Shown here piece after piece: positions 47,055-55,081 of a stretch of 64,000 bases of DNA (positions within the stretch are counted from its first letter, which is position 1; each line of letters opens with the position of its first letter). The notes under the pieces were generated by a model. It did no database searches. It was not told where the DNA came from and saw only the letters and a list, made by a program, of their open reading frames with translations. Origin of the DNA: JBKHYJ01 sp046565505 (lineage in GTDB: Bacteria; Acidobacteriota; Blastocatellia; UBA7656); NCBI GenBank assembly GCA_046565505.1, contig JBKHYJ010000090.1, positions 1 through 64,000 on the forward strand. The letters run 5' to 3'. Made by a program: the position numbers and the translations under genes.

Positions 47055-48079
47055 GGCTGTCGTTCTTTGTCGTCAATCTTGTAGTAGCACATATAACCCG
47101 CTTCGCAGTGATCTCGCTCGCCTCGCAGCGATTTTGCTCGCTCTATAGTAACAAGTTTGGGCGAGCCTGCGCGAACACGGTTTACTATGTCGCGCACCAT
47201 TCTGACGCTTGCCATCTTCTTGAAAGGCGACGCCTCGCGCCCGACGATTTTTAGAGAAGCTACGCCCATTCGGTTGAAATCATGTATTGCGCAGAGTCCG
47301 CAAGGACCATAAGGAAGTCCAGAGGGCGTTGCACCGCACCCATTACCATTCACGTACCAAATCCAGCGGCGATAATCCGCGAGATTTTTTCGCAACCGCG
47401 CCGTCTGGCGGTGAGTTAGCGCGATACCTCTATTGCCTTCAAATTCAGTAGCCATCTCCGAGAGGCTGGTGCAAAACGCGCCGACTGAATGGTGGTGAGT
47501 CGTTGCGCAGAATCCTTCTTCAAACGCGCAGCCGTCGTTGAGCGCGAACACCTCTATTTCGACCTCATCCCGGCACGCCGCCACCAGTTGTCCTATCTCG
47601 GCTATGGTCAAACTGCGAGGTAGGATGATGCGGGCAGGATTGAACTGAAGTAAGAAGCGTATCGCTTCCAAGTTGAGAGTTGCGGCAACCGAACTGACGT
47701 GCAGGTCGGCGTTGAGGTTAGCCATCGATAGCCGCATGAGAAGGTTTATGTCAGTGACGATTACCGCATCAACGCCTGCATCGCCATCCAGGCGGCGCGC
47801 AAACTCTATGACCCAGGGAATCTGTTCCGCTGTATAGTAGGGCGCGTTTAGCGTCACGAATACGGGAATGCCCAACTTATGCGCGTCGCCCACGAGGCGC
47901 TTCAAGACGGCAACAGACTCAAGGCTGCTTCCTTTTGGGCTGCGGCGGTTTAACGATATGGCCCCGCTGTAGCGATCTATCCACTCGCGCGGGACCACGC
48001 CGCAGTAAAACTCTTCTGCGCCGCTTTCGGCCAGCATTTCCAGTTCATCGAAAGAACCTATTGGAGCAAGAACTTTCAT
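47051..48079 (-). CDS. Peptidase U32-like Fe-S protein, UbiU-type
   Basis: 342 residues from ATG 48079; a TTG at 48085 would overlap the upstream stop. TIM-barrel-like U32 domain beginning MKVLAPIGSFDELEMLAESGAEEFYCG. The cysteines cluster as GC-x6-C-x11-C (about residues 180-200) and CGATPSGLPYGPCGLC (about 255-270), compatible with a 4Fe-4S cluster like those of UbiU and TrhP/RlhA. Despite the peptidase name, characterised members hydroxylate ubiquinone precursors or RNA without oxygen. In a cassette with a radical SAM maturase and leader protease, a peptide-hydroxylating role is possible but inferred. The C-terminus adds a Cys-containing tail (HCEAGYMCYYKIDD). Coupled to both neighbours by overlap. 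Confidence 0.85.
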   Translation of the reverse strand: MKVLAPIGSFDELEMLAESGAEEFYCGVVPREWIDRYSGAISLNRRSPKGSSLESVAVLKRLVGDAHKLGIPVFVTLNAPYYTAEQIPWVIEFARRLDGDAGVDAVIVTDINLLMRLSMANLNADLHVSSVAATLNLEAIRFLLQFNPARIILPRSLTIAEIGQLVAACRDEVEIEVFALNDGCAFEEGFCATTHHHSVGAFCTSLSEMATEFEGNRGIALTHRQTARLRKNLADYRRWIWYVNGNGCGATPSGLPYGPCGLCAIHDFNRMGVASLKIVGREASPFKKMASVRMVRDIVNRVRAGSPKLVTIERAKSLRGERDHCEAGYMCYYKIDDKERQP

Positions 48080-48081
48080 CC

Positions 48082-49044
48082 TCAATCCTCGCTTGTGCGT
48101 CTCGTAGTACGCTCCCCTGTCATGGGCAAACGCGGCTGGAAGACGATTCGATTCACCAACCCTTTGAGAGCCTTCTCGAACAGGCTCCGCAGCATCGCTT
48201 CAGTATGGGAATAAAAATAAGTATTGCCCTTCAGAAGAAACTTCTGGTCGTTATTTCCAAACGGGCTGTTCGTGTATGTGTATTCAAGCAGGTGCGTCTG
48301 ACATTCATGCTGGCACGAGGCTCCGGGCTGAAACTTGTCCTGCTTCCGATAGTGAATACCGGCGGCCATGCAGACTCGGCTAGTGCTTATGAAACCGAAC
48401 GGCATGTAGATGCTCGTGTTTACTCTGCTTCCGGCGAATGTCAGATCGATACCTTGCGGCAGATTGTCGAGTTCTATGGTGCTGACGCCCATGCGCAAGA
48501 GAAGGTCTTGATAGCTGCCGCAATCGGCATTGGAGCCGCGCAGCGTTACGAGTGCAGTCCCTTCTTCTACATTCGCGGCGTACACGCCTGTGATCCTTGG
48601 ATCGCGCAGAGACTTATTCATCAGCCGTCCCTGAACCGGGATCAAGCCCGAGTAATCGCGCTTCAGGAGGTTGAGCACCCCCCAGTCATTGAACACGACT
48701 TCATTTCCTGTGCCGTCTCTGCTCAATAGGTCAAAGAGCGGTCGCAACAGTTTTATCCCCGCGTCGCTCACGTAGGGGGTGACTAGAGTAAATTTCAGAT
48801 TCTTCTCTCTAGCAGCTTCAATCGCGTCTTTGAGCCGCTCCGGGGAAGGTATAAGGTTCTCGCAGAATTCATTGCCGTAGACACATCGCGTGAACGTCAC
48901 CGAACCGAAATACTGCTCGACTAGCTCCGCCGCAAGCTTGATTGTAGGTTGAAGCTTCAGCCCTAACCCGAACTGGTCAACCTCTGCCGGATTCAGTGTG
49001 GCGCAAACTTCACTGGCACCGCTGATGTGAATGGCCCATTCCAT
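48082..49044 (-). CDS. Peptidase U32-like Fe-S protein, UbiV-type partner
   Basis: 320 residues. Shares the U32-type barrel with its downstream neighbour but with a different cysteine pattern: FTRCVYGNEFC near 52-61, then SRVC-x18-C-x3-C (about 225-250; ASCQHECQTH). The C-x3-C pair plus separate cysteines is the arrangement I recall for UbiV, which forms a heterodimer with UbiU; the gene order here (UbiV-like, then UbiU-like, overlapping) supports a complex. It lacks known peptidase catalytic residues that I can recognise. ATG has AGGA upstream. It follows the radical SAM gene after a 100-bp gap and overlaps the next gene, consistent with one transcript. Function unknown; oxygen-independent hydroxylation or Fe-S redox chemistry is the best inference. 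Confidence 0.82.
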   Translation of the reverse strand: MEWAIHISGASEVCATLNPAEVDQFGLGLKLQPTIKLAAELVEQYFGSVTFTRCVYGNEFCENLIPSPERLKDAIEAAREKNLKFTLVTPYVSDAGIKLLRPLFDLLSRDGTGNEVVFNDWGVLNLLKRDYSGLIPVQGRLMNKSLRDPRITGVYAANVEEGTALVTLRGSNADCGSYQDLLLRMGVSTIELDNLPQGIDLTFAGSRVNTSIYMPFGFISTSRVCMAAGIHYRKQDKFQPGASCQHECQTHLLEYTYTNSPFGNNDQKFLLKGNTYFYSHTEAMLRSLFEKALKGLVNRIVFQPRLPMTGERTTRRTSED

Positions 49045-49144
49045 ATAGGGGTCCTGCTGGCGATCAAATCTGGCTTCGCGGCATAGGGTTTAATCGAAAA
49101 TACTGCCGTATAACGATTCCGCGCAGACAAGAGGCTCCGCGTAT

Positions 49145-50578
49145 TTATAGCGGCTTCCTCTCGTCGAATCGCTCAAGATATTTAGGATTGTGCGCGGCGA
49201 TCTCTCCGTAAACGCGCAGGCAAACATCCGTCCATCCGCGTATCCAGTCGCAATAATGAAGGTTCGGCTTCGACATATCGCCATAGCGTACGTAGGCTTC
49301 GTGATAACATCCGCCCGAACAGACCGGACGCGCCCAACAACTCCGGCAGTCATACTTGTTGCCTATATGACCGCGACTCAAGTGCTCCCGCTGCTTTGCT
49401 CGATCCACTCCGGTCTCTACATGACCGATCACCCCGGCAGGCGAATCAACGAATCGATGGCACAGCCCAAGATCACCCGAAGGCGAAACCCCTAGCAGCC
49501 CCAGTCCAGCGCCGCACGGATATGCCTTGCTAACACCCTGATGGAGTTCTTGAAGCGTGTCGCTTACGTTAGAGAAGGCATGATGCTTATCCTGCAAGGC
49601 ATGTTCGCAATATTCGTTAGCTAGTTCGGTGAACTGCTCCAGAATAGTATCCAGACCGTTGTTTCCGATGGCGTATAGCCTCACGGGCGACGTAGTTACA
49701 GGCGCGAATCCAACTTCATCAAACCCCATCTCTTCAGTCAGGTGCTGAAAAATCTTCTTCACGTCAACTAACTGAGATGTCAGTGTAACTCTCGCGCCAA
49801 TCGGACGTGAGCGATGGACCTTGAGCAGTTCCTTGATACGCGGCGCTATCACGTCATAGCTTCCCTGACCATTATGAAAGACGCGGAACCGGTCGTTGGC
49901 TTCTTTAGGTCCGTCTATGCTCACGGTTACGCCCACGTTGTTCTCTGCCAGAAAATTGATTATCTCCGGCGTGAGCATAGTAGCGTTCGTAGTCATACTG
50001 AAATCGACATATTTGCCGGCTTCCGCCGCTCGCTTCCTTGCGTACTCTATCGTTGATTTTACGAGTTTGAAGTTGAGGAGAGTCTCGCCCCCGAAAAAGG
50101 TGATTTTCACAGAGCGGCGACCCGGCGATTGATCCAGAAGGAAATCGACCGTCTGATGCGCCGTCCGCTCATCCATGAACTTCGTCTTTCCTTCCGGCAC
50201 GGCGATTCGATCTTCGCCGTACTCATAACAGTAGGAGCAACTCAAATTGCACTGATTGGTCACGTTCAGCACTGCCGTCTGAAGCGGAAAAGGCTGATCG
50301 GGCAGTTGAAGAGGCGGCTGCTCAAGTCTATCTCCAAACTCTAATGCACGCGCTTGATGAAGTTCATCAAGCGTCTCTTCAACTTCGCGCGCGGGATAGT
50401 TGAACGAAGATAAAGTCCCGACAATCTCTTCTCTGGAAAGATGTCGTTTTTCCAGCAGGTCTATCACCGCTTTTGCCCTATCATCCAGCGCAAAGATGGC
50501 GGCGCTAGGGATCAGATACAGATAATCCACACCTCCGCCCTGAAACGCGTGAAACTCGCCTTGGCGATACGTGCTCAT
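49145..50578 (-). CDS. Radical SAM/SPASM peptide maturase, QhpD-like
   Basis: 477 residues, almost the length I recall for QhpD (~476). Residues 1-95 look like a PqqD/RRE-type winged-helix peptide-binding domain (LDDRAKAVIDLLEKR; LSREEIVGTLSSFNYP). The radical SAM core has C110-x3-C114-x2-C117 (CNLSCSYC), then FFGGETLLN and TTNATML. The C-terminal SPASM/twitch region has CGAG...LCHRF, CRSCWARPVCSGGC and HYCDWIRGW, enough cysteines for two auxiliary 4Fe-4S clusters. QhpD joins Cys sulfur to the beta/gamma carbon of Asp/Glu in a small peptide, and related enzymes make ranthipeptides. No obvious small precursor gene is adjacent; the downstream ankyrin protein is a candidate. ATG has GGAGAAG upstream. 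First gene of the cassette. Confidence 0.92.
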   Translation of the reverse strand: MSTYRQGEFHAFQGGGVDYLYLIPSAAIFALDDRAKAVIDLLEKRHLSREEIVGTLSSFNYPAREVEETLDELHQARALEFGDRLEQPPLQLPDQPFPLQTAVLNVTNQCNLSCSYCYEYGEDRIAVPEGKTKFMDERTAHQTVDFLLDQSPGRRSVKITFFGGETLLNFKLVKSTIEYARKRAAEAGKYVDFSMTTNATMLTPEIINFLAENNVGVTVSIDGPKEANDRFRVFHNGQGSYDVIAPRIKELLKVHRSRPIGARVTLTSQLVDVKKIFQHLTEEMGFDEVGFAPVTTSPVRLYAIGNNGLDTILEQFTELANEYCEHALQDKHHAFSNVSDTLQELHQGVSKAYPCGAGLGLLGVSPSGDLGLCHRFVDSPAGVIGHVETGVDRAKQREHLSRGHIGNKYDCRSCWARPVCSGGCYHEAYVRYGDMSKPNLHYCDWIRGWTDVCLRVYGEIAAHNPKYLERFDERKPL

Positions 50579-51052
50579 ATAGAAACTTCTCCGCTGTTGA
50601 GTAGAAATGCTCTATGTCTTCGAGTTGTCGCTTGAAAAATCTATTAGTGATTTGCTACCGGAACGCAGAGTTTGCTTACCGGAGGTGTCTTATTATTTTC
50701 GTTATGCCGCCTCATTCCCAAAAGTCGGCTTCGTAGATTTATCGTTGGTTGCTTCTTTTTACGCCGCGACGAACAGCACCATCTGCTTCTTCTACAGCTA
50801 TCGTCGGACAAACCCACATTAGCGAGCAGGCGGCAGGATAGCACCATAGTGTGAGAAAATCAACCGGAGGGTCAGAGCATGGAATTATCCTTACGCAACG
50901 AGACTATCGGGAAATTGGGGCGGTATTCTGCGGCGTCAAAAGCGCGTATTGTTGGCCGGAATCAGCAGCACAGGCTCACAGCGCCATCGCAGCGCGCTTA
51001 TATTTTTGTAGGGGGCAAAACAAAATTGGTAGGCGTATATGTCCTTCTTGAG
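50579..51052. other. Intergenic region upstream of the radical SAM cassette
   Basis: Must contain the promoter of the minus-strand cassette, but I find no convincing -35/-10. A 67-codon minus-strand frame (50644-50847) with five cysteines and a 163-codon plus-strand frame beginning at 50879 behind GGAGGG exist. The latter runs antisense through transposase sequence, and I do not accept either as a gene. Confidence 0.5.
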
Positions 51053-51301
51053 AAACTCGCCCTGGCGAGCGCGAGGAACGCGCAGTTGCTCGACTCTGCC
51101 CACAGGAGTGATGAGGTCGCGCTCGTAATGGCCGTTGCGCTCGTCACGTCTGAGCGGGGAGTGCTCACGGCGGGCGGCTCCGATGTGAGAGGTCATCTCT
51201 TCTTCAAGGATTTGTTCGGTGACGGCTTTAACGCCTTCACGAATACGAGTTTCAACATCTTGGTGGACAGTTTCAGCCAGTTCAGTTCCGGTCATCTTCA
51301 T
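51053..51301 (-). pseudogene. IS256 (Mutator) transposase N-terminal stub
   Basis: About 83 codons match the start of IS256-family transposases: a helical N-terminus, EEEMTSHIGAARREHSPLRR, the NGHYERDLITPVGRVEQLRVPRA motif and ARQGEF. Homology stops there, so the catalytic region is missing. AT-rich sequence just beyond 51301 (AACCCACAATTTTACAGACG) may be the remaining element end. Confidence 0.75.
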
Positions 51302-51571
51302 TCTCCAAGATTAACCCACAATTTTACAGACGTAATCCTGGGATACACAAAGGTTTCTTTCAGCACTTGAAATTATCTCGTCACACTTCAGGACAGGATG
51401 TCAATTGCAGCGCAGTAAAACCGAGATAAGATGAAACAGAGGTTTGCAACTTGGCAAAAAGGTAGTGTGCCTACAATCTGCGCCTTGACCTCATCATAAT
51501 GAAACTCATCTCATGTGCAGCCCTGCTCTACTGCTCTTAATTTGACAATATTATACCCAGGTCTAATTTTA
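51302..51571. other. Gap between IS256 stub and parA promoter
   Basis: Low-GC sequence with no credible reading frame. It ends at the parA promoter; I see nothing else in it. Confidence 0.5.
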
Positions 51572-51600
51572 TTGACTTTACTTGTCAATAAACATACTAT
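51572..51600 (+). promoter_or_regulatory. Sigma-70-type promoter and inverted repeat for parA
   Basis: TTGACT (51572-51577), 17-base spacer, TACTAT (51595-51600): a near-consensus promoter 69 bp before the parA start. An inverted repeat ATTGAC-N7-GTCAAT (51571-51589) overlaps the -35 and spacer, well placed for autorepression by the HTH-ParA product. Confidence 0.65.
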
Positions 51601-51668
51601 CAACGCATTGTACAAGTTATTGCGATTTATCGTTGCTCATTTCGTACTATCTCGGAGGAGACAGGGGC

Positions 51669-52658
51669 GTGGCGAGTCAATATATATCAGCTACAGAAGC
51701 ATGTGAACTGCTTGGCGTATCTCCGGATACATTTCGTCGTATAGTGCGGGATAATAACTTGGGTACGGTGGGTGATCCAAAAGATGGCCGCGTAAAGCTA
51801 TACGACCGTTCTTCCATTGAGGCGCTGAAGCGAGAACCCATGACCATCCCAACGCGCCATAAAGTCGTAACGCTTTCAAACAATAAAGGCGGCGTCAGTA
51901 AAACGACCTCCGCTATTTCCCTTGCTGCGGAAGCCGCTTCTGACGGCTTTAGAGTGCTTTTAATAGACGCCGCGCCTCAGGCCTCGGCCACGGCCTCTCT
52001 GCTTGAAAGTGAAGAGTGGTCGCCGGAAAGCGCTCAGGGTATCTTGCTCTCCTGGCTAAAGGGGGACGTTCCGCTGGAAGATCTCATTAAACCAGTTAGG
52101 TTTAAAGAATTTCAAATTGATCTTATACCGAGTAGTTCGAAGAATGACCAGATAGATCGGTCTAATCCACTGGAAGTAGTCCCGGCCTTGCGGGAGTTTT
52201 TTGAAGGCTGGGACGAATCTCCCTACGATTATATCTTTGTGGATACTGATCCATCATTCGGTACGCTGGTGTCTATGGCGCAGGTTGCAAGTCATTTCGT
52301 TCTTGTACCCGTGCTTTCCGACGTACTTTCTGTGGACGGAACAGTCCAGCTCACCCGGCAGTTGCAACGTGCCCGAAGCCTTACTAGAAGTCCCTTCCCT
52401 GCCCTACTAGGCTTTTTTCTGACGCGGTTTGATCCTAGGCGCAGGGTTTGTAAAGAAGCCTTAGAAACGCTGAAGGCGGCGTATCCAGGATATGTGTGCG
52501 AAACTGTTATCCCCGATAATGTCCGAATCACGGAGAGTCCAGCGTCAAAGGCGCCCATTAATCTGACTGCCCCAGATTCAAAAGGCGCTCAAGCCTATAA
52601 AGCGTTATGGAAGGAGGTCCGCGAGCGTGTCGAAAGAACAGTCACCACCAGTGCGTGA
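51669..52658 (+). CDS. ParA-like partition ATPase with N-terminal HTH
   Basis: 329 residues from GTG 51669, chosen because GGAGGAG lies just upstream (51654-51660) and the longer frame from 51582 would start inside the promoter. Residues 1-45 form a MerR/excisionase-like helix-turn-helix (ISATEACELLGVSPDTFRRIV). The ParA domain starts near 60: deviant Walker A NNKGGVSKTTSA (a Ser replaces the usual Gly of GVGKT), LLIDAAPQASAT (DPQG is altered to APQA), and DYIFVDTDPSFG. HTH-ParA fusions are typical of plasmid partition proteins that also repress their own operon. The next gene overlaps it by 32 bases. Likely part of an integrated or resident plasmid backbone; no ParB partner is recognised for certain. 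Confidence 0.85.
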   Translation: MASQYISATEACELLGVSPDTFRRIVRDNNLGTVGDPKDGRVKLYDRSSIEALKREPMTIPTRHKVVTLSNNKGGVSKTTSAISLAAEAASDGFRVLLIDAAPQASATASLLESEEWSPESAQGILLSWLKGDVPLEDLIKPVRFKEFQIDLIPSSSKNDQIDRSNPLEVVPALREFFEGWDESPYDYIFVDTDPSFGTLVSMAQVASHFVLVPVLSDVLSVDGTVQLTRQLQRARSLTRSPFPALLGFFLTRFDPRRRVCKEALETLKAAYPGYVCETVIPDNVRITESPASKAPINLTAPDSKGAQAYKALWKEVRERVERTVTTSA

Positions 52659-53694
52659 AGTTGAGCCTTATCGGCCAAATAAGCGGAAAAGCACTGCTCG
52701 CATTCTAAAGCTTGACTTTGCTGGCACAGCGCTCGAACAAGCCCTTGCTCAGCAAGAAAAGCTTACCCAGTCTTCTGAAGCGTCAAACGTTAGCCCAACG
52801 CAAGACGATAGCCTAACTAAATCCGATAGCCTTACTAGAAACGCTAAGCCTTCGCTTGGAACTAGCCTAACGCAAAACGTTAGCCCAACTTCTTCCGAAA
52901 GCCTAACGCAATCAGACACTCTAGCCCATCGTGACAATAGCCTAATGAGAGAAGACAGGCTTACGGATTCCGTGGGGCTAAGTGTAGAAAGAAGCTCCGC
53001 TATTGATTTGATGGCAAGTCTTCCCAAAGTGAAGGGTCACTTAAAGCTTTACCACCAAATAACCGACCATTTATACGGACAACTCGACCCTTACGAACAG
53101 GCAGTCCATTTGCAGCTTTTCAGATTGTCTTGGGGATATGGAAAACCTACCTGTTTAATAGGGTTACCAAAACTCGCGACACGAGCAGGTATGGGCACTA
53201 CTGCCGCAGCACAAGCGGTTAAAAAACTGATCGCGAAAGGACTCATTAAAAAGCTCGGCATGAAGTTCGGGAAAAACCAGGAACAAGGCATCGAATACTG
53301 GGTGAGACCACCTGATAGCCTATTGCAATCAGTTAGCCTATCGCAATCCGATAGCCTACCGCAGAACGTTACCAATAAAGAAATAAGTAGTAGTGATAAA
53401 AACACACAAACACAAGGGCGCGGGAGTGCGCGTTCAAGTTTCAGTCTCGAGGAATGCCGCCGATATGCAGATTACTTGCACAAAACAGGGCAGGGAATTG
53501 AGCGACCTGGTGGCTATGCTACAGCAATCTACCGCAGCGGTGACGCCGACGCACTGATAGAGGCTTTTCTCAGTTCGCCGGTACAGGTTGATATTAGCAA
53601 TTGTCCAGATTGCCGGGGGACAAAGTGGCGGTATAAAGATGCATCGGATTTCGATAAGGGCGTAATCGAATGTGAGCATAAGAATATGCCGTAA
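52627..53694 (+). CDS. Plasmid replication-initiator-like protein with hexapeptide repeats
   Basis: 355 residues, GTG start behind AAGGAGGT (52611-52618), inside the end of parA. Residues about 45-120 are a degenerate six-residue repeat (pattern xDSLTQ / NVSPTQ), with three more copies near 230-246; these are encoded by 18-bp DNA repeats. Between them (about 135-225) is a winged-helix region (LYGQLDPYEQAVHLQLFRL; GLPKLATRAGMGTTAAAQAV; KKLIAKGLIKK) like those in plasmid replication or DnaD-type proteins. The C-terminus has a CPDC...C-E-H possible zinc ribbon. It follows parA as in many plasmid rep-par modules. The replication role is inferred from context and the helix pattern; I cannot assign a named Rep family. 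Confidence 0.65.
   Translation: MSKEQSPPVREVEPYRPNKRKSTARILKLDFAGTALEQALAQQEKLTQSSEASNVSPTQDDSLTKSDSLTRNAKPSLGTSLTQNVSPTSSESLTQSDTLAHRDNSLMREDRLTDSVGLSVERSSAIDLMASLPKVKGHLKLYHQITDHLYGQLDPYEQAVHLQLFRLSWGYGKPTCLIGLPKLATRAGMGTTAAAQAVKKLIAKGLIKKLGMKFGKNQEQGIEYWVRPPDSLLQSVSLSQSDSLPQNVTNKEISSSDKNTQTQGRGSARSSFSLEECRRYADYLHKTGQGIERPGGYATAIYRSGDADALIEAFLSSPVQVDISNCPDCRGTKWRYKDASDFDKGVIECEHKNMP
52788..52967 (+). repeat. Ten tandem 18-bp iteron-like repeats
   Basis: In exact 18-base register for ten units (starting 52788, 52806, 52824, 52842, 52860, 52878, 52896, 52914, 52932, 52950), most carrying a TAGCC core; consensus about CGATAGCCTAACGCAATC. They lie inside the rep-like gene and encode its hexapeptide repeat. 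Divergent units still align; a few preceding units from about 52750 look more degraded. Confidence 0.75.
53313..53366 (+). repeat. Three further 18-bp iteron-like repeats
   Basis: TGATAGCCTATTGCAATC, AGTTAGCCTATCGCAATC and CGATAGCCTACCGCAGAA follow one another exactly, near-identical to the block 350 bp upstream and in the same codon phase. Confidence 0.8.
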
Positions 53695-54140
53695 TTATCA
53701 TTGATCTGGAGACAGGGAGTCATTCCCAGAGTGGCATTTGAAAAGGCCTACGCTTAGGCATAGACGCTAAGGCCGCTTAGCCATCCAGACGTCCTTGGGT
53801 TTAGATCAATGCTGATAAACAGACATTTGGTGGCAACTACCTTTTATACATATCCTGGAGAGAAAACATTAAATTATTTTTAGTTTCAGGACGTTTCACG
53901 ATGGATTAGACTTTGCCCTGGAGGGATTCTTAGAAGCACTTGGAAACTACCATGCGTTGGTTCCGATAATTACGATAAAATGGAGAGAAAGTCTTGATTG
54001 GTATAGCAAACGCTGGCTCCCGTTCAACCATGAAGGCAAATTGCCCCACCACAAATTTGAAACCCCCACCTCTAATTTCAAAATGTCGCTATGATTGCAA
54101 CCCTACAATGAGAACTCTTCAATAACAGTCTTACTCTGAA
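53695..54140. other. Gap downstream of the rep-like gene
   Basis: No gene recognised. Close to the rep stop are three related 9-base motifs, CGCTTAGGC (53751), CGCTAAGGC (53765) and CGCTTAGCC (53774), resembling the iteron core in both orientations. The rest is AT-rich, a possible origin region. Confidence 0.45.
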
Positions 54141-54905
54141 TTATTCTTGCTCTGGAGGCCCTTTATCTTTACTAAGGATCCTCCAGATCGGCTCGGCTGC
54201 CTTTAGCAGTTCTTCTAATAATTCGTCATTGAGATCTTCACGCCGGATGCCGCGGAAGGTGAAGCCTAGCTGCTTGATCTCCTCCCAGAACAGGTGCGTG
54301 CTATCATACGGGTCGAAATCTTCCAGGTCAGAGTATCCTTCCGTTGCGCCGCAGGGGGCTGAGGGGATCCCCTCCGGCCTGGGCGACGCGAGCATCTCAT
54401 TTACCCTCCTTCGCAGCCGCGCGCCCGAAGACCGGCTCTTGAGGTGGGCCGAAAGTATCCCCGCGCGCTTGCGCCTAGCTTCCGCCTGTGAAACATCCAG
54501 CCGGCTGGCACTCACCTTGGCGAGTTGCTCGGCCTCGAACAAATTCACCTCCGCTTTGGAGAGTGATTCGAGCAGGTCGGAAGGGAAGTCAAGTATGCCC
54601 AGGTAGTGATCTACGAAGATAGCTACCGAGATGCGACCCTGTGTTTCACGGGCGAGGATTTCTCCGAGCTTCGAGCCTATTTTGACGATGTCTTCTCTGG
54701 GCCAGCGTGAAGGTCTGCCTCGTCGAGTGTCAGTGGCCGAGTATCGCTCGACATGGCGAATTGATCGTGCGAGCTTTACTAAGTCTTTATCTTTTAAAGA
54801 AGAAAGAAGAGGGAAGGCGGCTTTCAGGTGATCGAAGATGGATCGCACCCACTCGGGAGAGGCGAAAAGGTCGGGCCTGCGTTTTCGTCGTCTAGTTATT
54901 CTCAT
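54141..54905 (-). CDS. Hypothetical basic/helical protein, ParB-like in part
   Basis: 254 residues from ATG 54905 (MRITRRRKRRPDLFASPEW); the frame stays open upstream, but the extra 40 residues are hydrophobic and unlike the rest, and the ribosome-binding site is weak either way. The N-terminus is strongly basic. About 90-150 contains helices including NLFEAEQLAKVSASRLDVSQAEARRKRAGIL, which resembles the helix-turn-helix segment of ParB/centromere-binding proteins; the C-terminal part is acidic. I do not recognise the family. Its position beside ParA and a rep-like gene makes a partition or replication role possible but unproved. It is convergent with the rep-like gene. Confidence 0.55.
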   Translation of the reverse strand: MRITRRRKRRPDLFASPEWVRSIFDHLKAAFPLLSSLKDKDLVKLARSIRHVERYSATDTRRGRPSRWPREDIVKIGSKLGEILARETQGRISVAIFVDHYLGILDFPSDLLESLSKAEVNLFEAEQLAKVSASRLDVSQAEARRKRAGILSAHLKSRSSGARLRRRVNEMLASPRPEGIPSAPCGATEGYSDLEDFDPYDSTHLFWEEIKQLGFTFRGIRREDLNDELLEELLKAAEPIWRILSKDKGPPEQE

Positions 54906-55081
54906 AATCGCCCGGAGCGTCACCTGAATGAAGTATGATTCACATATAGCCGATATTATCTGTAGAAACAGCAAAATCTCATCAAAAAATAATAATATAC
55001 ACAAAGAAGCTGTTTGTGTACTCAATAGTAGAAGCGTAACTGTTCTGGTATGACGCTATGAAATCATCCTACAACCCCTAG

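Noticed and set aside
50644..50847. 67-codon, five-cysteine minus-strand frame just upstream of the radical SAM gene, a tempting peptide precursor
   Set aside because: No ribosome-binding site, strongly basic unstructured composition and no leader/core layout; kept only as a low-probability option.
50879..51370. 163-codon plus-strand frame with GGAGGG before its ATG
   Set aside because: Most of it is the antisense of the IS256 transposase stub; no independent motif.
52788..52967. CRISPR array
   Set aside because: The 18-bp units are contiguous with no spacers and lie in an open reading frame.
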